Assembly: GCA_012517815.1 (NCBI GenBank)
Contig: JAAYUF010000094.1
Span: 1 to 38,187, forward strand
DNA: 38,187 nt
DNA from: Clostridiales bacterium
GTDB taxonomy: Bacteria > Bacillota > Clostridia > Christensenellales > Aristaeellaceae
Direction: 5' to 3'
A model generated the notes under the pieces. It made no database searches. It saw nothing but the letters and a program-made list of their open reading frames with translations, and had not been told where the DNA came from. Below, in pieces: positions 7,729-17,200 of the stretch (the first letter of the stretch is position 1; each line of letters begins with the position of its first letter). The position numbers and the translations under genes are program-made.

Positions 7729-8391
7729 ATGAAACGATATGTATGCACCGTTTGCGGGTATGTGTACGACGAAGCCAAAGGCGTGCCCGGCGCGGGCATC
7801 CCGGCCGGCACAGCGTGGGAATCGCTCCCCGCGAACTGGGTATGCCCCTTATGCGGCGCGGCCAGGGCGGCATTCCGCCCGGAGGACGCGCCGGCCGCGG
7901 CCGCGAAGGCCACGCCCGCGACCCTCTCCTCGGCGCTGCCGGACGGGCTTCGCGCGCTGGAGGCGAGCGCGCTTTGCTCCAACCTCGCGCGCGGCTGTGA
8001 GAAGCAGTACCTGGCGCAAGACGCCGCACGGTTTGGCGAGTTGGCCGCCTACTTTGGGGCGGCGGCGGAGCCGGCCGCGGATGCGTCCGCCGGCGCGCTG
8101 CTGACCCTGACCCGGGAAGCGCTGGAAACCGGCATTCCCAAAGCGGTCGAAGCCGCGAAGGCAGCCGGTGACCGCGGCGCGCTGCGCGCGCTGGTGTGGC
8201 ATGAAAAGGTCGCGCGCATCCAGCAGTCGCTGCTGACCCGCTACGCGGCGGAGGGCGAGGCGATGACGGAGGGCACAAATGTGTTTGTGTGCCCCGTGTG
8301 CGGGTTCATCGCGCTGGGAGAGACGCCCCCGGAGCTCTGCCCCGTTTGCAAGGTGCCCGGCTGGAAATTCGAGAAAGTGGAAGGGAGGTAG
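7729..8391 (+). CDS. Rubredoxin - helical domain - rubredoxin-like fusion protein
   Basis: A 220-residue iron protein with three parts. Residues 1-45 are a rubredoxin (Cys6, Cys9, Cys39, Cys42; CTVCGYVYD and WVCPLCGA). Residues about 60-180 are predicted helical, beginning [17 protein letters not shown], and look like a diverged rubrerythrin-type bundle. Residues 184-220 are a second CPVCG...CPVC rubredoxin-like knuckle (Cys188, 191, 204, 207). The usual ExxH diiron motifs are not clearly present. The family probably shuttles electrons for peroxide or oxygen detoxification in anaerobes. The start at 7729 gives a standard rubredoxin N-terminus; an upstream ATG at 7702 is less likely. The gene is tightly followed by a ferredoxin gene. 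Confidence 0.88.
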   Translation: MKRYVCTVCGYVYDEAKGVPGAGIPAGTAWESLPANWVCPLCGAARAAFRPEDAPAAAAKATPATLSSALPDGLRALEASALCSNLARGCEKQYLAQDAARFGELAAYFGAAAEPAADASAGALLTLTREALETGIPKAVEAAKAAGDRGALRALVWHEKVARIQQSLLTRYAAEGEAMTEGTNVFVCPVCGFIALGETPPELCPVCKVPGWKFEKVEGR

Positions 8392-8396
8392 CCGAC

Positions 8397-9005
8397 ATGG
8401 CCCAGCGATATGCCGTGCGTAACATCCGGCTTTGTACCAAGGACTGTCTCTGCCTCTACGTGTGCCCCACGGGCGCGACGGATACCGAGAACAGCGTGAT
8501 CGACAGGGCGCGCTGCACCGGTTGCGGCGCCTGCGCCGACGCCTGCCCTTCCGGCGCGATTTCCATGGCGCCCCAAACCTACCCGCCCCAGCAGCCCAAA
8601 GCAGCGGAGACCGTGCGCGCGCTTCGCGCGCTGGCGCACGAACGCGCGCGGGCGGAAGCTGCGGCCGCGGCGCTGCCGGGCCGGATGGCTGTCGCGCTGG
8701 AGAAGTCCAACCGCGTGCTCACGGAGGATCTGCTCCGCGAAGCGGGGTACATGCTCCCCCAGAGCAACCGTGTGCGCGCTTTTCTGCAAGGCCTTGCGGA
8801 CAACCCGCCCGGCGAGGGCTTCCCGCGCGAGGCGGCGGAGGGGCTCCTGCGCTCGCTGAGCTGGACGGAACCCGAAAAGGAAGCGCCGACCGAGCGCTGG
8901 CGGTGCTCGGTATGCGGCTACATACACGAAGGGCCGCTGCCGGAAGGCTTTATCTGCCCGCGCTGCCATCGGCCCGCGAGCGTGTTTCGGCAGATGGAAA
9001 GCTGA
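8397..9005 (+). CDS. Ferredoxin-rubredoxin fusion protein
   Basis: A 202-residue electron carrier. The second cluster motif CTGCGACADACP (Cys40, 43, 46, 50) is a canonical 4Fe-4S site. The first has unusual spacing: Cys13, Cys17, Cys19, Cys23-Pro, that is C-x3-C-x-C-x3-CP. Residues 60-160 are predicted helical and of unknown role. The C-terminus (167-202) is rubredoxin-like with Cys170, 173, 187 and 190. The start lies 5 bp after the stop of the upstream rubredoxin gene and its ribosome site GGGAGG overlaps that stop, so the two are probably translationally coupled. The pair likely forms one redox relay; the terminal acceptor is not in the window. Confidence 0.88.
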   Translation: MAQRYAVRNIRLCTKDCLCLYVCPTGATDTENSVIDRARCTGCGACADACPSGAISMAPQTYPPQQPKAAETVRALRALAHERARAEAAAAALPGRMAVALEKSNRVLTEDLLREAGYMLPQSNRVRAFLQGLADNPPGEGFPREAAEGLLRSLSWTEPEKEAPTERWRCSVCGYIHEGPLPEGFICPRCHRPASVFRQMES

Positions 9006-9693
9006 TCCCGGGGAAGCCGACCGCAGCCCCCCGCAGCAGAATCGGGATCGGGGCCAGGGGGTTAGCACCGCGCGGAACTTGGCAAGGCAAGAAGCATTCC
9101 TGCCGCGGCCTGCTCCCGGAAACGGGATAGCCGCCCGAAGGGCTGTGGGACGAGCGGCCATGGCCAAACGCAGGGTGGTTTTCGACGGCCAGTTCCGCCC
9201 TCTCTCCGTGGCGGGGTTGGACCGTCGTCCCATGCCCGGACGGTTGTCGGTGCCTCCGCAGGATGACAAAAGCAGCCGGCGTCCTTCGGACACCGGCTCA
9301 GACCGTCCAAGAACCCATGTCACAGGCAGTGCCGCTCGCCCCATCGCCCTTCGGGCGGTTCGCTCGCTTTGGCAAAATGCATCGTCATAAGGCTATGGGG
9401 CTCCGCCCCAAACCCCGCAAGGGTTTCACCCCGGACCCAATTCCGCTGCGGCGGGGGTTCTCCCACAGGCTGAAGCCGGCGCCCTTCGGACGCCGGCTTT
9501 TCAAAATCCTCCTTCGGGGGTTCCGACCGCTTGCCGCGGCAGCGCCTGCGGTTTCTCACGCAACGCCCCTGGCGGCACGCCTTTTGTGACGCGTCGCCCG
9601 GTACGCCGCCCGCAGAACCGGAAACCAAAGGTCGTTATCCATCCGCTCCGGCCCCCGGACCGCCGTCACCGGCCCGCCAGCCGCGTTCTCCCC
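9006..9693. other. 690-bp intergenic region with dispersed repeats and hairpins
   Basis: No protein is supported. Reading from the left it holds a GATCCCG/CGGGATC inverted repeat (9004-9010/9043-9049), a hairpin with an AGCCGG...CCGGCT stem and GTCC-TTC-GGAC core (9274-9298), and a block similar to the intergenic region after recF (9342-9473). It ends with a terminator-like hairpin at 9473-9503. Frames crossing it on either strand have Arg/Pro-rich, low-complexity translations. Confidence 0.6.
9473..9503 (+). terminator. Terminator-like hairpin with CCTTCGG core
   Basis: AAGCCGGCG (9473-9481) pairs with CGCCGGCTT (9491-9499), and CC-TTC-GG inside extends the stem with one mismatch. TTTTC follows on the plus strand. 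It lies about 470 bp after the ferredoxin stop, so it could end that transcript. Confidence 0.5.
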
Positions 9694-10920
9694 TTACGCC
9701 GCCGGCGTCTCCACACAGGGCAGCCGAACCGAGAAGGTGTTCACCCGAACCCCGTCGGACTGCGCCCAGATTTTGCCGCCGTGCTCCCGAACGATGCTCT
9801 GCGCAATCGAAAGCCCCAGTCCGTAGCCCTTTTCCTGCCCGCGGGATTTATCCGAGCGGTAGAAACGCTCAAAGATGTTGAGGCACTCGTCCGGGGGCAG
9901 CGGCACGCCCTCGCTGGCGACGGTCAGGAGCAGTTCCTTCTTGCCCGCGGCCGCCATCTTCACGCGGATGGGGGAGCCCTCGTCGCCGTACTTGCAGGCG
10001 TTGTCCAGCAGGATATCCACCAGCTGGCGCAGCTTGTCGGGGTCGCCGGTGACGGTCAGGTTGTCCTCGACGGTGGTCTCGATGGTGCGGCCCATGTCAA
10101 AGACGGTCGGTTCCAACGTGAGCGTGGCGCCGGTGACGATAAAGCTGAAATTGACCGGGGTGCGGGTGGCGAGCGCCGGCTTGCTGTCCGAACGCGCCAG
10201 GGTCAGCAGGTTTTCCACCAGCCCTTTCATCCGCTGGGATTCCGCCTTGATGTTGTCCAGCCGGATACGGTTTTTCTCGTCGGTCACCGCGTGGGAGGAG
10301 ATCATCATGTCGGTGTTGGAAAGCACCACCGTCAGCGGGGTTTTCAGCTCGTGGGAGGCGTCGGCCACAAACTGGCGCTGCTTCTCCCACGCCTGCTCCA
10401 CGGGGCGCACCATCCAGCGGGACAGCTGCATGCTCACCAGGAAGAAAAGCCCGATCGCGCCCACGCCGATGATCACCGAGTAGAGGATCTGGGCGTTGAG
10501 CGAGTTGCGCTCCATATAGGTATCGGAGAAAAAGTACACGGTGGCGCCGTCGTCGCCGGTGCGGCGGCGGTAGCGCAGGTTGTACTGCGAGGTGAAGCCC
10601 GTATCCTCCGCCTGGCTGTCAAGCGAGGCGATGATGGTTTTGAGCTCGTCCTCGGTCAGGTAATAGATCTGGTTGAGGGTGACGGTCACGTCGCCCTGGG
10701 CGCTGACCTTGCCGGTTGCGATGGGCATGTCGATCATGTCCGGCTTCCCGGGGTTCTGGTCGTCGGACGCGGGGGCGGGCGGCTCCCGGAAGGAACTGAC
10801 GCTGCGCCGTTCAAACTCGGTTTTTGAGGTTACGAACAGGCTGACCAGAATGCCGACCAGAAACAGGCACACCACGGCCATGAGCACGAGGATCAGCTTT
10901 TTGCGCAGCTTCTGAATCAC
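9694..10920 (-). CDS. Sensor histidine kinase of the export-operon two-component system
   Basis: A 408-residue membrane sensor. It has TM1 (about 9-30), an extracellular loop of about 110 residues, TM2 (about 146-166), then a HisKA domain with FVADASHELKTPL (His190). The HATPase domain has the N-box LLDNACKYGDEG and the G-box GYGLGLSIAQ. It starts with GTG, which overlaps the stop of the response-regulator gene by 4 bp (GTGA), so translation is coupled. The loop carries no recognised sensor fold. Given the divergent export operon and shared operator region, it probably senses an extracellular or envelope signal that the exporter answers. The signal itself is unknown. Confidence 0.93.
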   Translation of the reverse strand: MIQKLRKKLILVLMAVVCLFLVGILVSLFVTSKTEFERRSVSSFREPPAPASDDQNPGKPDMIDMPIATGKVSAQGDVTVTLNQIYYLTEDELKTIIASLDSQAEDTGFTSQYNLRYRRRTGDDGATVYFFSDTYMERNSLNAQILYSVIIGVGAIGLFFLVSMQLSRWMVRPVEQAWEKQRQFVADASHELKTPLTVVLSNTDMMISSHAVTDEKNRIRLDNIKAESQRMKGLVENLLTLARSDSKPALATRTPVNFSFIVTGATLTLEPTVFDMGRTIETTVEDNLTVTGDPDKLRQLVDILLDNACKYGDEGSPIRVKMAAAGKKELLLTVASEGVPLPPDECLNIFERFYRSDKSRGQEKGYGLGLSIAQSIVREHGGKIWAQSDGVRVNTFSVRLPCVETPAA

Positions 10921-11594
10921 GGATGGCCCTCCTCCAATCGGTACCCGAGCCTTCGCACCACGCTGAGCGTCACCCGGGAGTTAAGCAGCGCAAGCTTCTT
11001 ACGCAGGAAGGAGACGTAGGCTTCCACATTGTTGTCGCCGACTTCGGTATCGTACCCCCACACCTTCACCAGCAGCGTTTCCTTGGGGAGGATCGCGCTC
11101 TGGTTGAGCATCAGCAGGCGCATGATCTCCAGCTCCTTGGCGCTCAGGGTCAGGGCATGCTCGCCGCAGCGCAGCACGCCCATGGAGGGCGTGAGCGAGA
11201 GATCGCCGTAGGTAAGCCGCTCGGGCGTGATCTCCCCCTGACGGCGGAGCACCGCGCGCAGGCAGGCCAGAAATTCGGCGTTCTCAAACGGTTTGGTCAG
11301 GTAATAATCCGCGCCCAGGTCCAGCCCGTGCACGCGGTCGATCAGGTCGCTCTTGGCGGTGAGCATCAGCACGGGGGTCTTCACGCCCTCGCGCCGCATG
11401 CGCTTGAGCACCTCAAACCCGTCCAGGCGGGGCAGCATCACATCCAGCACGACCGCGTCGTAGATGCCGCTGAGCGCGCTGTCCAACCCCGTTTCGCCGT
11501 CGTGCGCCACGTCGGCGGTGTAGCCGTCCTCGCCGACCATATCGGCCAGGGTGCCCGCCAGCCGCACTTCATCTTCTACGATCAGGATGCGCAT
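10917..11594 (-). CDS. OmpR/PhoB-family response regulator
   Basis: A 225-residue DNA-binding regulator. The receiver domain has acidic residues at 7-9, phosphoacceptor Asp51 in VVLDVMLP, Thr80 and Lys101 (LTKPF). The C-terminal winged helix ends LVKVWGYDTEVGDNNVEAYVSFLRKKL and is typical of OmpR/PhoB proteins. I start at the ATG at 11594 (MRILIVEDE); a GTG four codons upstream is the alternative. GGAGG lies upstream. The gene is first in an operon with its kinase. Its promoter at 11660-11695 has the 11-bp-spaced direct repeats expected of this family, so autoregulation is likely. Confidence 0.95.
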   Translation of the reverse strand: MRILIVEDEVRLAGTLADMVGEDGYTADVAHDGETGLDSALSGIYDAVVLDVMLPRLDGFEVLKRMRREGVKTPVLMLTAKSDLIDRVHGLDLGADYYLTKPFENAEFLACLRAVLRRQGEITPERLTYGDLSLTPSMGVLRCGEHALTLSAKELEIMRLLMLNQSAILPKETLLVKVWGYDTEVGDNNVEAYVSFLRKKLALLNSRVTLSVVRRLGYRLEEGHP

Positions 11595-11659
11595 GCCTCG
11601 CCTCACCTCCCTCGTCCCTGTCAGTGTATCACAGTATGGCGGTTTCTGTCGCCGGAAGT

Positions 11660-11695
11660 ATCATAATTGTAAAACCTGAAAGGAACCTGAAAAAA
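11660..11695 (-). promoter_or_regulatory. Promoter and direct-repeat operator of the two-component operon
   Basis: On the minus strand TTTTTTCAGG and CTTTCAGG are direct repeats 11 bp apart. They are followed by the -10 box TATGAT (11660-11665), which starts 13 bp after the second CAGG. There is no good -35 box: the repeats occupy that place, as in activator-dependent OmpR/PhoB promoters. It is the mirror image of the site at 11706-11740. Confidence 0.7.
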
Positions 11696-11705
11696 TCGCC
11701 GGACG

Positions 11706-11740
11706 TTTTTCAGGTTCTTTTCAGCTTTTGTCGTTATCCT
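11706..11740 (+). promoter_or_regulatory. Promoter and direct-repeat operator of the export operon
   Basis: TTTTTCAGG (11706-11714) and TTTTCAGC (11718-11725) are 11-bp-spaced direct repeats. A -10-like TATCCT (11735-11740) begins 13 bp after the second CAG, exactly as on the opposite strand. The first repeats of both sites form a perfect inverted repeat, GAACCTGAAAAA/TTTTTCAGGTTC. Likely bound by the adjacent response regulator. Confidence 0.7.
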
Positions 11741-11845
11741 TGTCAACGGAGCGGACGGGAACGGACGATACGCTCCCCCGAAAGCCCGTTTCCCCGCCAG
11801 CGCCGGAGGCGCGCAAAGCCCAGCTTTGGGAAAGGTGATGGCACG

Positions 11846-13165
11846 ATGCCGGATCACAAGCACAGAAAGAAAACCCTGCTTCGGACGCTCAAATGGCTCC
11901 TGACACTGCTGATCCTGGGCGTAGTCGGGCTGCTCGCATGGATTTACCTGATTCCCATGATCACGGCGGACGCCGTGACGGTGTACGATTCCTACACGGT
12001 CCAGACGGGCGACATCCATACGACCAAGAGCTTCAGCGCGACCCTGAGCGTCAAGAAATCGGAAACCTTCACCACCAGCGAGGAATGCACCGTGCGCGAA
12101 ATCTACGTGCAGTCGGGCGACGAGGTGAAAAAGGGCGATCAGCTGATCCTTCTGTCCACGGGCGAACTGTTTACCGCGAGCTTTGAGGGCGTGGTCAACG
12201 AGATCCGCGTCAAAGCGGGCGACTGGCTGTGGCGCAACTTCACCGTGGTGCAGATTTGCGATCTGGAGCACCTGGAAGTCAGCATGAACGTGGACGAGTA
12301 CGACGTCAAGGAGCTTTCCATCGGCCAGGCCTGCACGGTGAGCGTGATCTCCCTGGGCATGGATTTTGATACCGCCATCGCCCACATCAACCGCGTATCG
12401 CAGGCGCAGGGCAACGTGGCCTTCTACTCCGTCACCTGCGACCTGACCGTGCCGGAAAACGTACTGCCGGGCATGCAGGCCACCGTAACCCTGGCATCCG
12501 ATTCCGTTGCCGGCGTGGTCACGCTGGATATAGCCGCGCTGGCGTTTGATGAAAACCGCGACCCCTTCGTGCTGGTGAAGCAGAGCGACGGAACCTATGT
12601 GGAAACCCCCGTGGAAACGGGCCTGAGCGACGGCATGACGGTGGAGATCAAAAGCGGCCTGAGCGCCGGGCAGACGGTGTACGCCGTCGCGGGCACCGAG
12701 AGCGTCAAGGCGGCCGTCACGCTGGAAGACCTCTATCAGATGATCGTCGGGCAAAAGGTCGTCATCAACGATCAGAGCAGCCGCGGCGGCCCCGGCGAGG
12801 GCGGCCCGCCCTCCGGCGATATGCCTCAGGGCGACGGCACGGGCACCCTGCCCGCCATGGGCGAGACCTCGGCCGACGGTACCGCAACCGACGCAACCGC
12901 GGCCACGGACGCCGCAACGTCGGCCCAACCCGCCGCAGCCGACGGTACCGCAACCGACGCAACCGCGGCCACGGACGCCGCAACGTCGGCCCAACCCGCC
13001 GCAACCGACGCGGGCACGGCCGATACCGCCGCCTCCGCCACAGGCGCCGGCACGCCGCCGCAGGGCTTGAGCGGACAGCAACCCCAGACAAACCCCTCAA
13101 GCGACGCGGCGACGGACGCCGCTACCACAACCGACCCGGAGGGAGGAAGCACGGATGTCCAGTAA
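11846..13165 (+). CDS. Membrane-anchored HlyD/MacA-like adaptor, copy 1
   Basis: A 439-residue periplasmic-adaptor-type protein. One N-terminal membrane anchor (about 16-36) is followed by the family pattern: barrel-sandwich/lipoyl halves (ECTVREIYVQSGDEVKKGDQLILL), a beta-barrel, and a membrane-proximal part (VETGLSDGMTVEIKSGLSAGQTVY). Residues from about 310 on are an Ala/Thr/Asp-rich tail that includes an exact 22-residue duplication. The start follows AAAGGTG. It is the first gene of the two-component-controlled export operon and is paralogous to the adaptor at 17736. Its stop overlaps the next gene by 11 bp. MacA-like proteins link an ABC exporter to its substrate; in a single-membrane cell they probably form an extracytoplasmic collar. 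Confidence 0.9.
   Translation: MPDHKHRKKTLLRTLKWLLTLLILGVVGLLAWIYLIPMITADAVTVYDSYTVQTGDIHTTKSFSATLSVKKSETFTTSEECTVREIYVQSGDEVKKGDQLILLSTGELFTASFEGVVNEIRVKAGDWLWRNFTVVQICDLEHLEVSMNVDEYDVKELSIGQACTVSVISLGMDFDTAIAHINRVSQAQGNVAFYSVTCDLTVPENVLPGMQATVTLASDSVAGVVTLDIAALAFDENRDPFVLVKQSDGTYVETPVETGLSDGMTVEIKSGLSAGQTVYAVAGTESVKAAVTLEDLYQMIVGQKVVINDQSSRGGPGEGGPPSGDMPQGDGTGTLPAMGETSADGTATDATAATDAATSAQPAAADGTATDATAATDAATSAQPAATDAGTADTAASATGAGTPPQGLSGQQPQTNPSSDAATDAATTTDPEGGSTDVQ
12872..13003 (+). repeat. Exact 66-bp tandem duplication in the adaptor tail
   Basis: Bases 12872-12937 and 12938-13003 are identical. They encode a 22-residue Ala/Thr-rich segment twice, inside the C-terminal tail of the first adaptor. 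Perfect identity, synonymous sites included, points to recent slippage. Confidence 0.95.
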
Positions 13166-14249
13166 AAAGATCCTCGCGCTGCTGGTCGCGGCATGGCTGC
13201 TGCTGCCGGCCTGCGCCATGGCCTGGGAAGAATTCGAAGGCAATGTCGTCCAAGGGGATACGGTCACCGTAACCGCGCCCTACGGCGGTACGGTGCAGTC
13301 CATTTCCCTGCGGGAAGGCGAGCTCCTCCGCGTGGGGAACGCGGTCGCCACCATGCAGACCACGCGCGTGCTTTCCCCCGTGGACGGCACCGTGCGCGGC
13401 GTGTTCGCCGAGGCGGGCGACGCGCTGGGCCAGTCGGCCGTGCTCAACGTGGCCCCGGTGAGCAAGTACACCATCACCTGCACCATCGACAAGGCCTACC
13501 CCAGCATCGACATGAAGTTCGTGCGCATCGGGGAGACGGTCTACATCAAGTGCAAGCCGGACGGCACCCATAAGGCCGAGGGCGTGATCACGGCGGTCAA
13601 CGGTTCGCAGTACACGGTGCAGACCACCGCCGGCGAACTGTACATGGAAGAAACCGTCTACATCTACCGCAGCGACGATTATACCTACAAGACCCGCATC
13701 GGCAGCGGCACCGTGGGCCGCACGTCGGAACTATCCGTCACCGGCACGGGGAGCCTGCTCAAGCTCTACGTGGCCGACGGCGATACCGTCGAGCGCGGGC
13801 AGCTGCTGTTTGAAACCGTGGAGGGCACGCTGGACGCGCTGGCGGTGTACGGGGAAACCATCCAGTCGGACGTGGACGGCGTGGTCGCCGAGATCAACGT
13901 CAGCGCCGGGCAGAAGGTATCCAAGGGCGACGTGCTGCTGACCGTGTACAAGCAAAGCGACTATCAGATACAGTTTGCCATCGACGAGGACCTGCTGTCC
14001 GCCATCTCCGTGGGGGACAGCGTCAACATCACCTTCAACTGGAACGAAGACACCGGCAAGACCTACCCGGGCACGGTAACGGGGATTTCCTACGTAAGCG
14101 ACGACAGCGGCACTTCGGATACAGGCTCGACGGAGAGCACCGCGACCAGCGGCTCCTCCGCCACGCAGTACGAAGGCTACATCGCCTTTGAGGCGGACGA
14201 TTCGGTTCGGCTCGGCATGAGTGTGACCATTGCGACCATCGACGAGTAA
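13155..14249 (+). CDS. Secreted HlyD/MacA-like adaptor, copy 1
   Basis: A 364-residue protein with a Sec signal peptide (about 1-23, LLLPACAMAW). The mature part has two lipoyl-like halves (VTAPYGGTVQSISLREGE and SDVDGVVAEINVSAGQKVSKGD) and a beta-barrel with GTVGRT. It is paralogous to the protein at 20729 over its whole length. It has no membrane anchor unless Cys20 is lipidated; LLPAC is only a weak lipobox. It overlaps the preceding adaptor by 11 bp and GGAGGGAGG lies upstream of the ATG, so the two are coupled. It may form one half of a two-component adaptor with the membrane-anchored copy. Confidence 0.88.
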   Translation: MSSKKILALLVAAWLLLPACAMAWEEFEGNVVQGDTVTVTAPYGGTVQSISLREGELLRVGNAVATMQTTRVLSPVDGTVRGVFAEAGDALGQSAVLNVAPVSKYTITCTIDKAYPSIDMKFVRIGETVYIKCKPDGTHKAEGVITAVNGSQYTVQTTAGELYMEETVYIYRSDDYTYKTRIGSGTVGRTSELSVTGTGSLLKLYVADGDTVERGQLLFETVEGTLDALAVYGETIQSDVDGVVAEINVSAGQKVSKGDVLLTVYKQSDYQIQFAIDEDLLSAISVGDSVNITFNWNEDTGKTYPGTVTGISYVSDDSGTSDTGSTESTATSGSSATQYEGYIAFEADDSVRLGMSVTIATIDE

Positions 14250-14265
14250 TCGGGGGGAACGGGGT

Positions 14266-17200
14266 ATGAATAAGATCATCGCCTGCTTGCTGGCGCTGTG
14301 CCTGCTGGTGTCCGTCCTGGCGGTCGGATGGCTGGACGCGGGCCGCCGCGCGACGGCGGAAGCCGCACAAACGGAAGAGACCGCGCCGACGGTCGCCGAC
14401 GAGCCGGAGCCGTCCGTGGAAACGGCATCGTCCGGTGAAACGGAGTCGTCCGTGGAAGCGGAATCGTCCGTGGAAGCGGAATCGTCCGGTGAAACGGAGT
14501 TGTCCGGGGAAGCGGAGCCTTCCGCGCAGGATGCGGAAGAATCGGATACGGCCGCGCAGGGCGACGCCGGCGAGTCCGGCGAAACCGGCGACGCGGACGC
14601 GCCCGAGGCGCTGACCGGGGACGAATCCGCCGACGGGGAAGGCACGTCGGAAGCCGAAGCGCAAACGGATGAGGGTACGACGGACACGGCGGAGGGGGAA
14701 AGCGACGGTACGACCGACGGTTCCGCCGGGGACGAAAGCGAACAGGCCGCAGTCGCCGAAGCTGCCGCCGAGGCCGCCGCCGAGGCACCCGTGGTCGAAT
14801 CCGACGTCGGCTCCGGCCCCGCCTGGGTCACGGAAGGCGCGCATCGGCGTTACGGGGAGCTCAACGATCTGCTGCCCATCGCGATGCTCAACCACCTGAC
14901 CGTCTTCCTGTGCAGCACCGCCGTGCTGGAAGCCAACGGCTATACCGTGGACGAACTGCGCGCGGTTTCCTTCGGGCTGGACGAGGTCGCGCTGGGCGAG
15001 GACTTTTGCGACGGGCGCGCGGTGATCGTTTCCACCCTGAACCCGGACGCGCGCACCAAAGACGGCACCGTGTTCGTATGGGTCGGGCGGCCTTCCGAGG
15101 TGCCCAGCGCGAGCGAGGCGCTGGGGGAAACGCTTCAGATTAATAACGACGAGGACGCCATTCTGGAAACCGAGATCATGGTGCGGGCCACCGACTACAC
15201 GGCGGACGCGCCCTGCTCCCCGACATTTTCCCTGACGGCCTACCCGGACCTGACCGAGGGCATGACCTTTGCCGTGATCCAAAACGACGGCGAGCCGCAG
15301 GCCATTTCGGGCAGCGCCTACGCCCCGGCCGCGAGCGGCGTGTACCGTTTTGCCGTGCTGGACGCGGCGGGCGCGCTCAAGGCACGTTCCATCGCCTATG
15401 ACGTAACCGTCGCCTCCACCCCGGAAACCGGCGAGACCGAAGCGTCGGGCGACGCGCAGGACGAATCGCCGTCCGCGTCGGACGCCGAGGGCGCCGGGGA
15501 AGAAACCGGGGACGGGACGGTAACCGCCGGGGACGAGACCGCCGGGGACGAGACCGCCGAAGGCGAGACCGCCGGGGACGAGATCGCCGAAGGCGAGACC
15601 GCCGGGGATGAAACCGCCGAGGGCGAGACCACCGGGGATGAAACCGCCGGAGGCGAGACCGCCGGAGATGAAATCGCCGAAGGCGAGACCGCCGGGGATG
15701 AAACCGCCGAAGACGAGACCGCTGAAGGCGAGACTAGCGAGGGCGACGGAGATGAAACCGAGCCCGAACCCGAACTGCTGACCCAGGCCGATGTCGTGAT
15801 GAGCGTCGCCCTGGCCGCGACCCTGCCCGAGGAAACGGAGGAAGCCGCGCCGGAGTTGACCGTGCGCGCCTACGATTACGCCGAGGGCACGCCCAGCGAA
15901 ACCACGCCCTTCTTTGAACTGGCCGGCGCGCCGGATGAGGGCGGGTACTACTACGGCATCTCCATCAACGGCAGCGGCGTGGTGCGCCTGCGCGACGCTA
16001 CCTACGCCATCACCAAGAGCGGGGATTACACCCTGGTTTTCTACCTGCTGGACGCGGACGGCGGCGTGGTGGACGAATCCTCGCCGTACCACGCGATTGT
16101 GGACTATACGCTGGCCGCCAGCTCCAACGAGGCGTGGATGCCCGTGGGCGAAACGCGCGTATACGGCTCTTTGGCCTCCCTGCTGCGCTCGGCCAGCGGC
16201 GGCACGGTGTACCTGCTCACCTCCGGCGTCATCGAGCTGACCGACGCCTCCAAGCTGGATTCCGTAAGCCTCGCGGCCGACCCGGACCTGTACGGCGAAG
16301 GCTACGGCGTGGTGATCACCGACCATAACCCCGATGGGGAAAGCGCGGACGGGATTACCTACGTATGGGTGGGCGTGGATGTGAGCGAAATGAGCCTGGC
16401 GCTGTTCGCGGCCCCGCTGGGAGCGACCACCTTCAGCGTGGATTCCGCCTCCATCGGCAGCCGGTCGCTCGCCGACGGGCTGTGGGTCAACGGCAGCGAC
16501 GCCGTCAGCTTTTCGATCACGGACTCCATTCCGGATAATACCTACACCTATCAGGTATCGGTCGACGGCGGGCCGCTGGTGAGTTTCGCGGGCGCGCTGG
16601 GCGGGCTGTCGCTCAGCAACGGCAGCACGTACACCCTGCAGTTCCAGATTACCGACGCGGACGACGCCGCCAACTTCGTGACGGTTTCCTATACCATCCG
16701 CTACGATAACCAGGCCCCGGCGCTCATCTGCAAGGCGGGTGCCGATTACACGCTGAGCTACTACGCCGGGGACGCCGTGAGCGGCATCGCCGGGGACGGG
16801 TCGCAAAACGACGTGACCTTCAACGCCACGGCCGACCCGATCAACTGGGCGGCGGCGCTTAGCTACTACGGGCAGAACGTGTACACCTACTCCGTGCAAT
16901 ACAAGGGCGAAGGCACCATCGCCGCGGGCACCCTGGGCGTGCGGGACCGGGCCAACAACGTGGCCGTGTGGGGCGAGGATATCACCATCACCTCCGGAAC
17001 CGGCGGCAGCATGTCCGGTACGGGCGCCTCGGGCGTCAGCGGCTCCGCCGGCAGCGGGGGCACGGCCTCCCGCACGGTGTACCATTCCGCTTCCACCTAC
17101 ACCACCGTGACCGCCTACAACGGCGTGGAGCTGGTGGTGGAGACGGGCGAGATGAACACGCTCACCATCGGCGACACCGAGCTGGACCTCTCCCTTTCCC

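Noticed and set aside
9586-10827. 413-codon plus-strand frame over the histidine kinase gene
   Set aside because: Antisense to a complete kinase with all motifs; no protein-like features.
11621-13081. 486-codon minus-strand frame over the first adaptor gene
   Set aside because: Antisense to a clear HlyD-like gene; its repeats are the complement of the 66-bp duplication.
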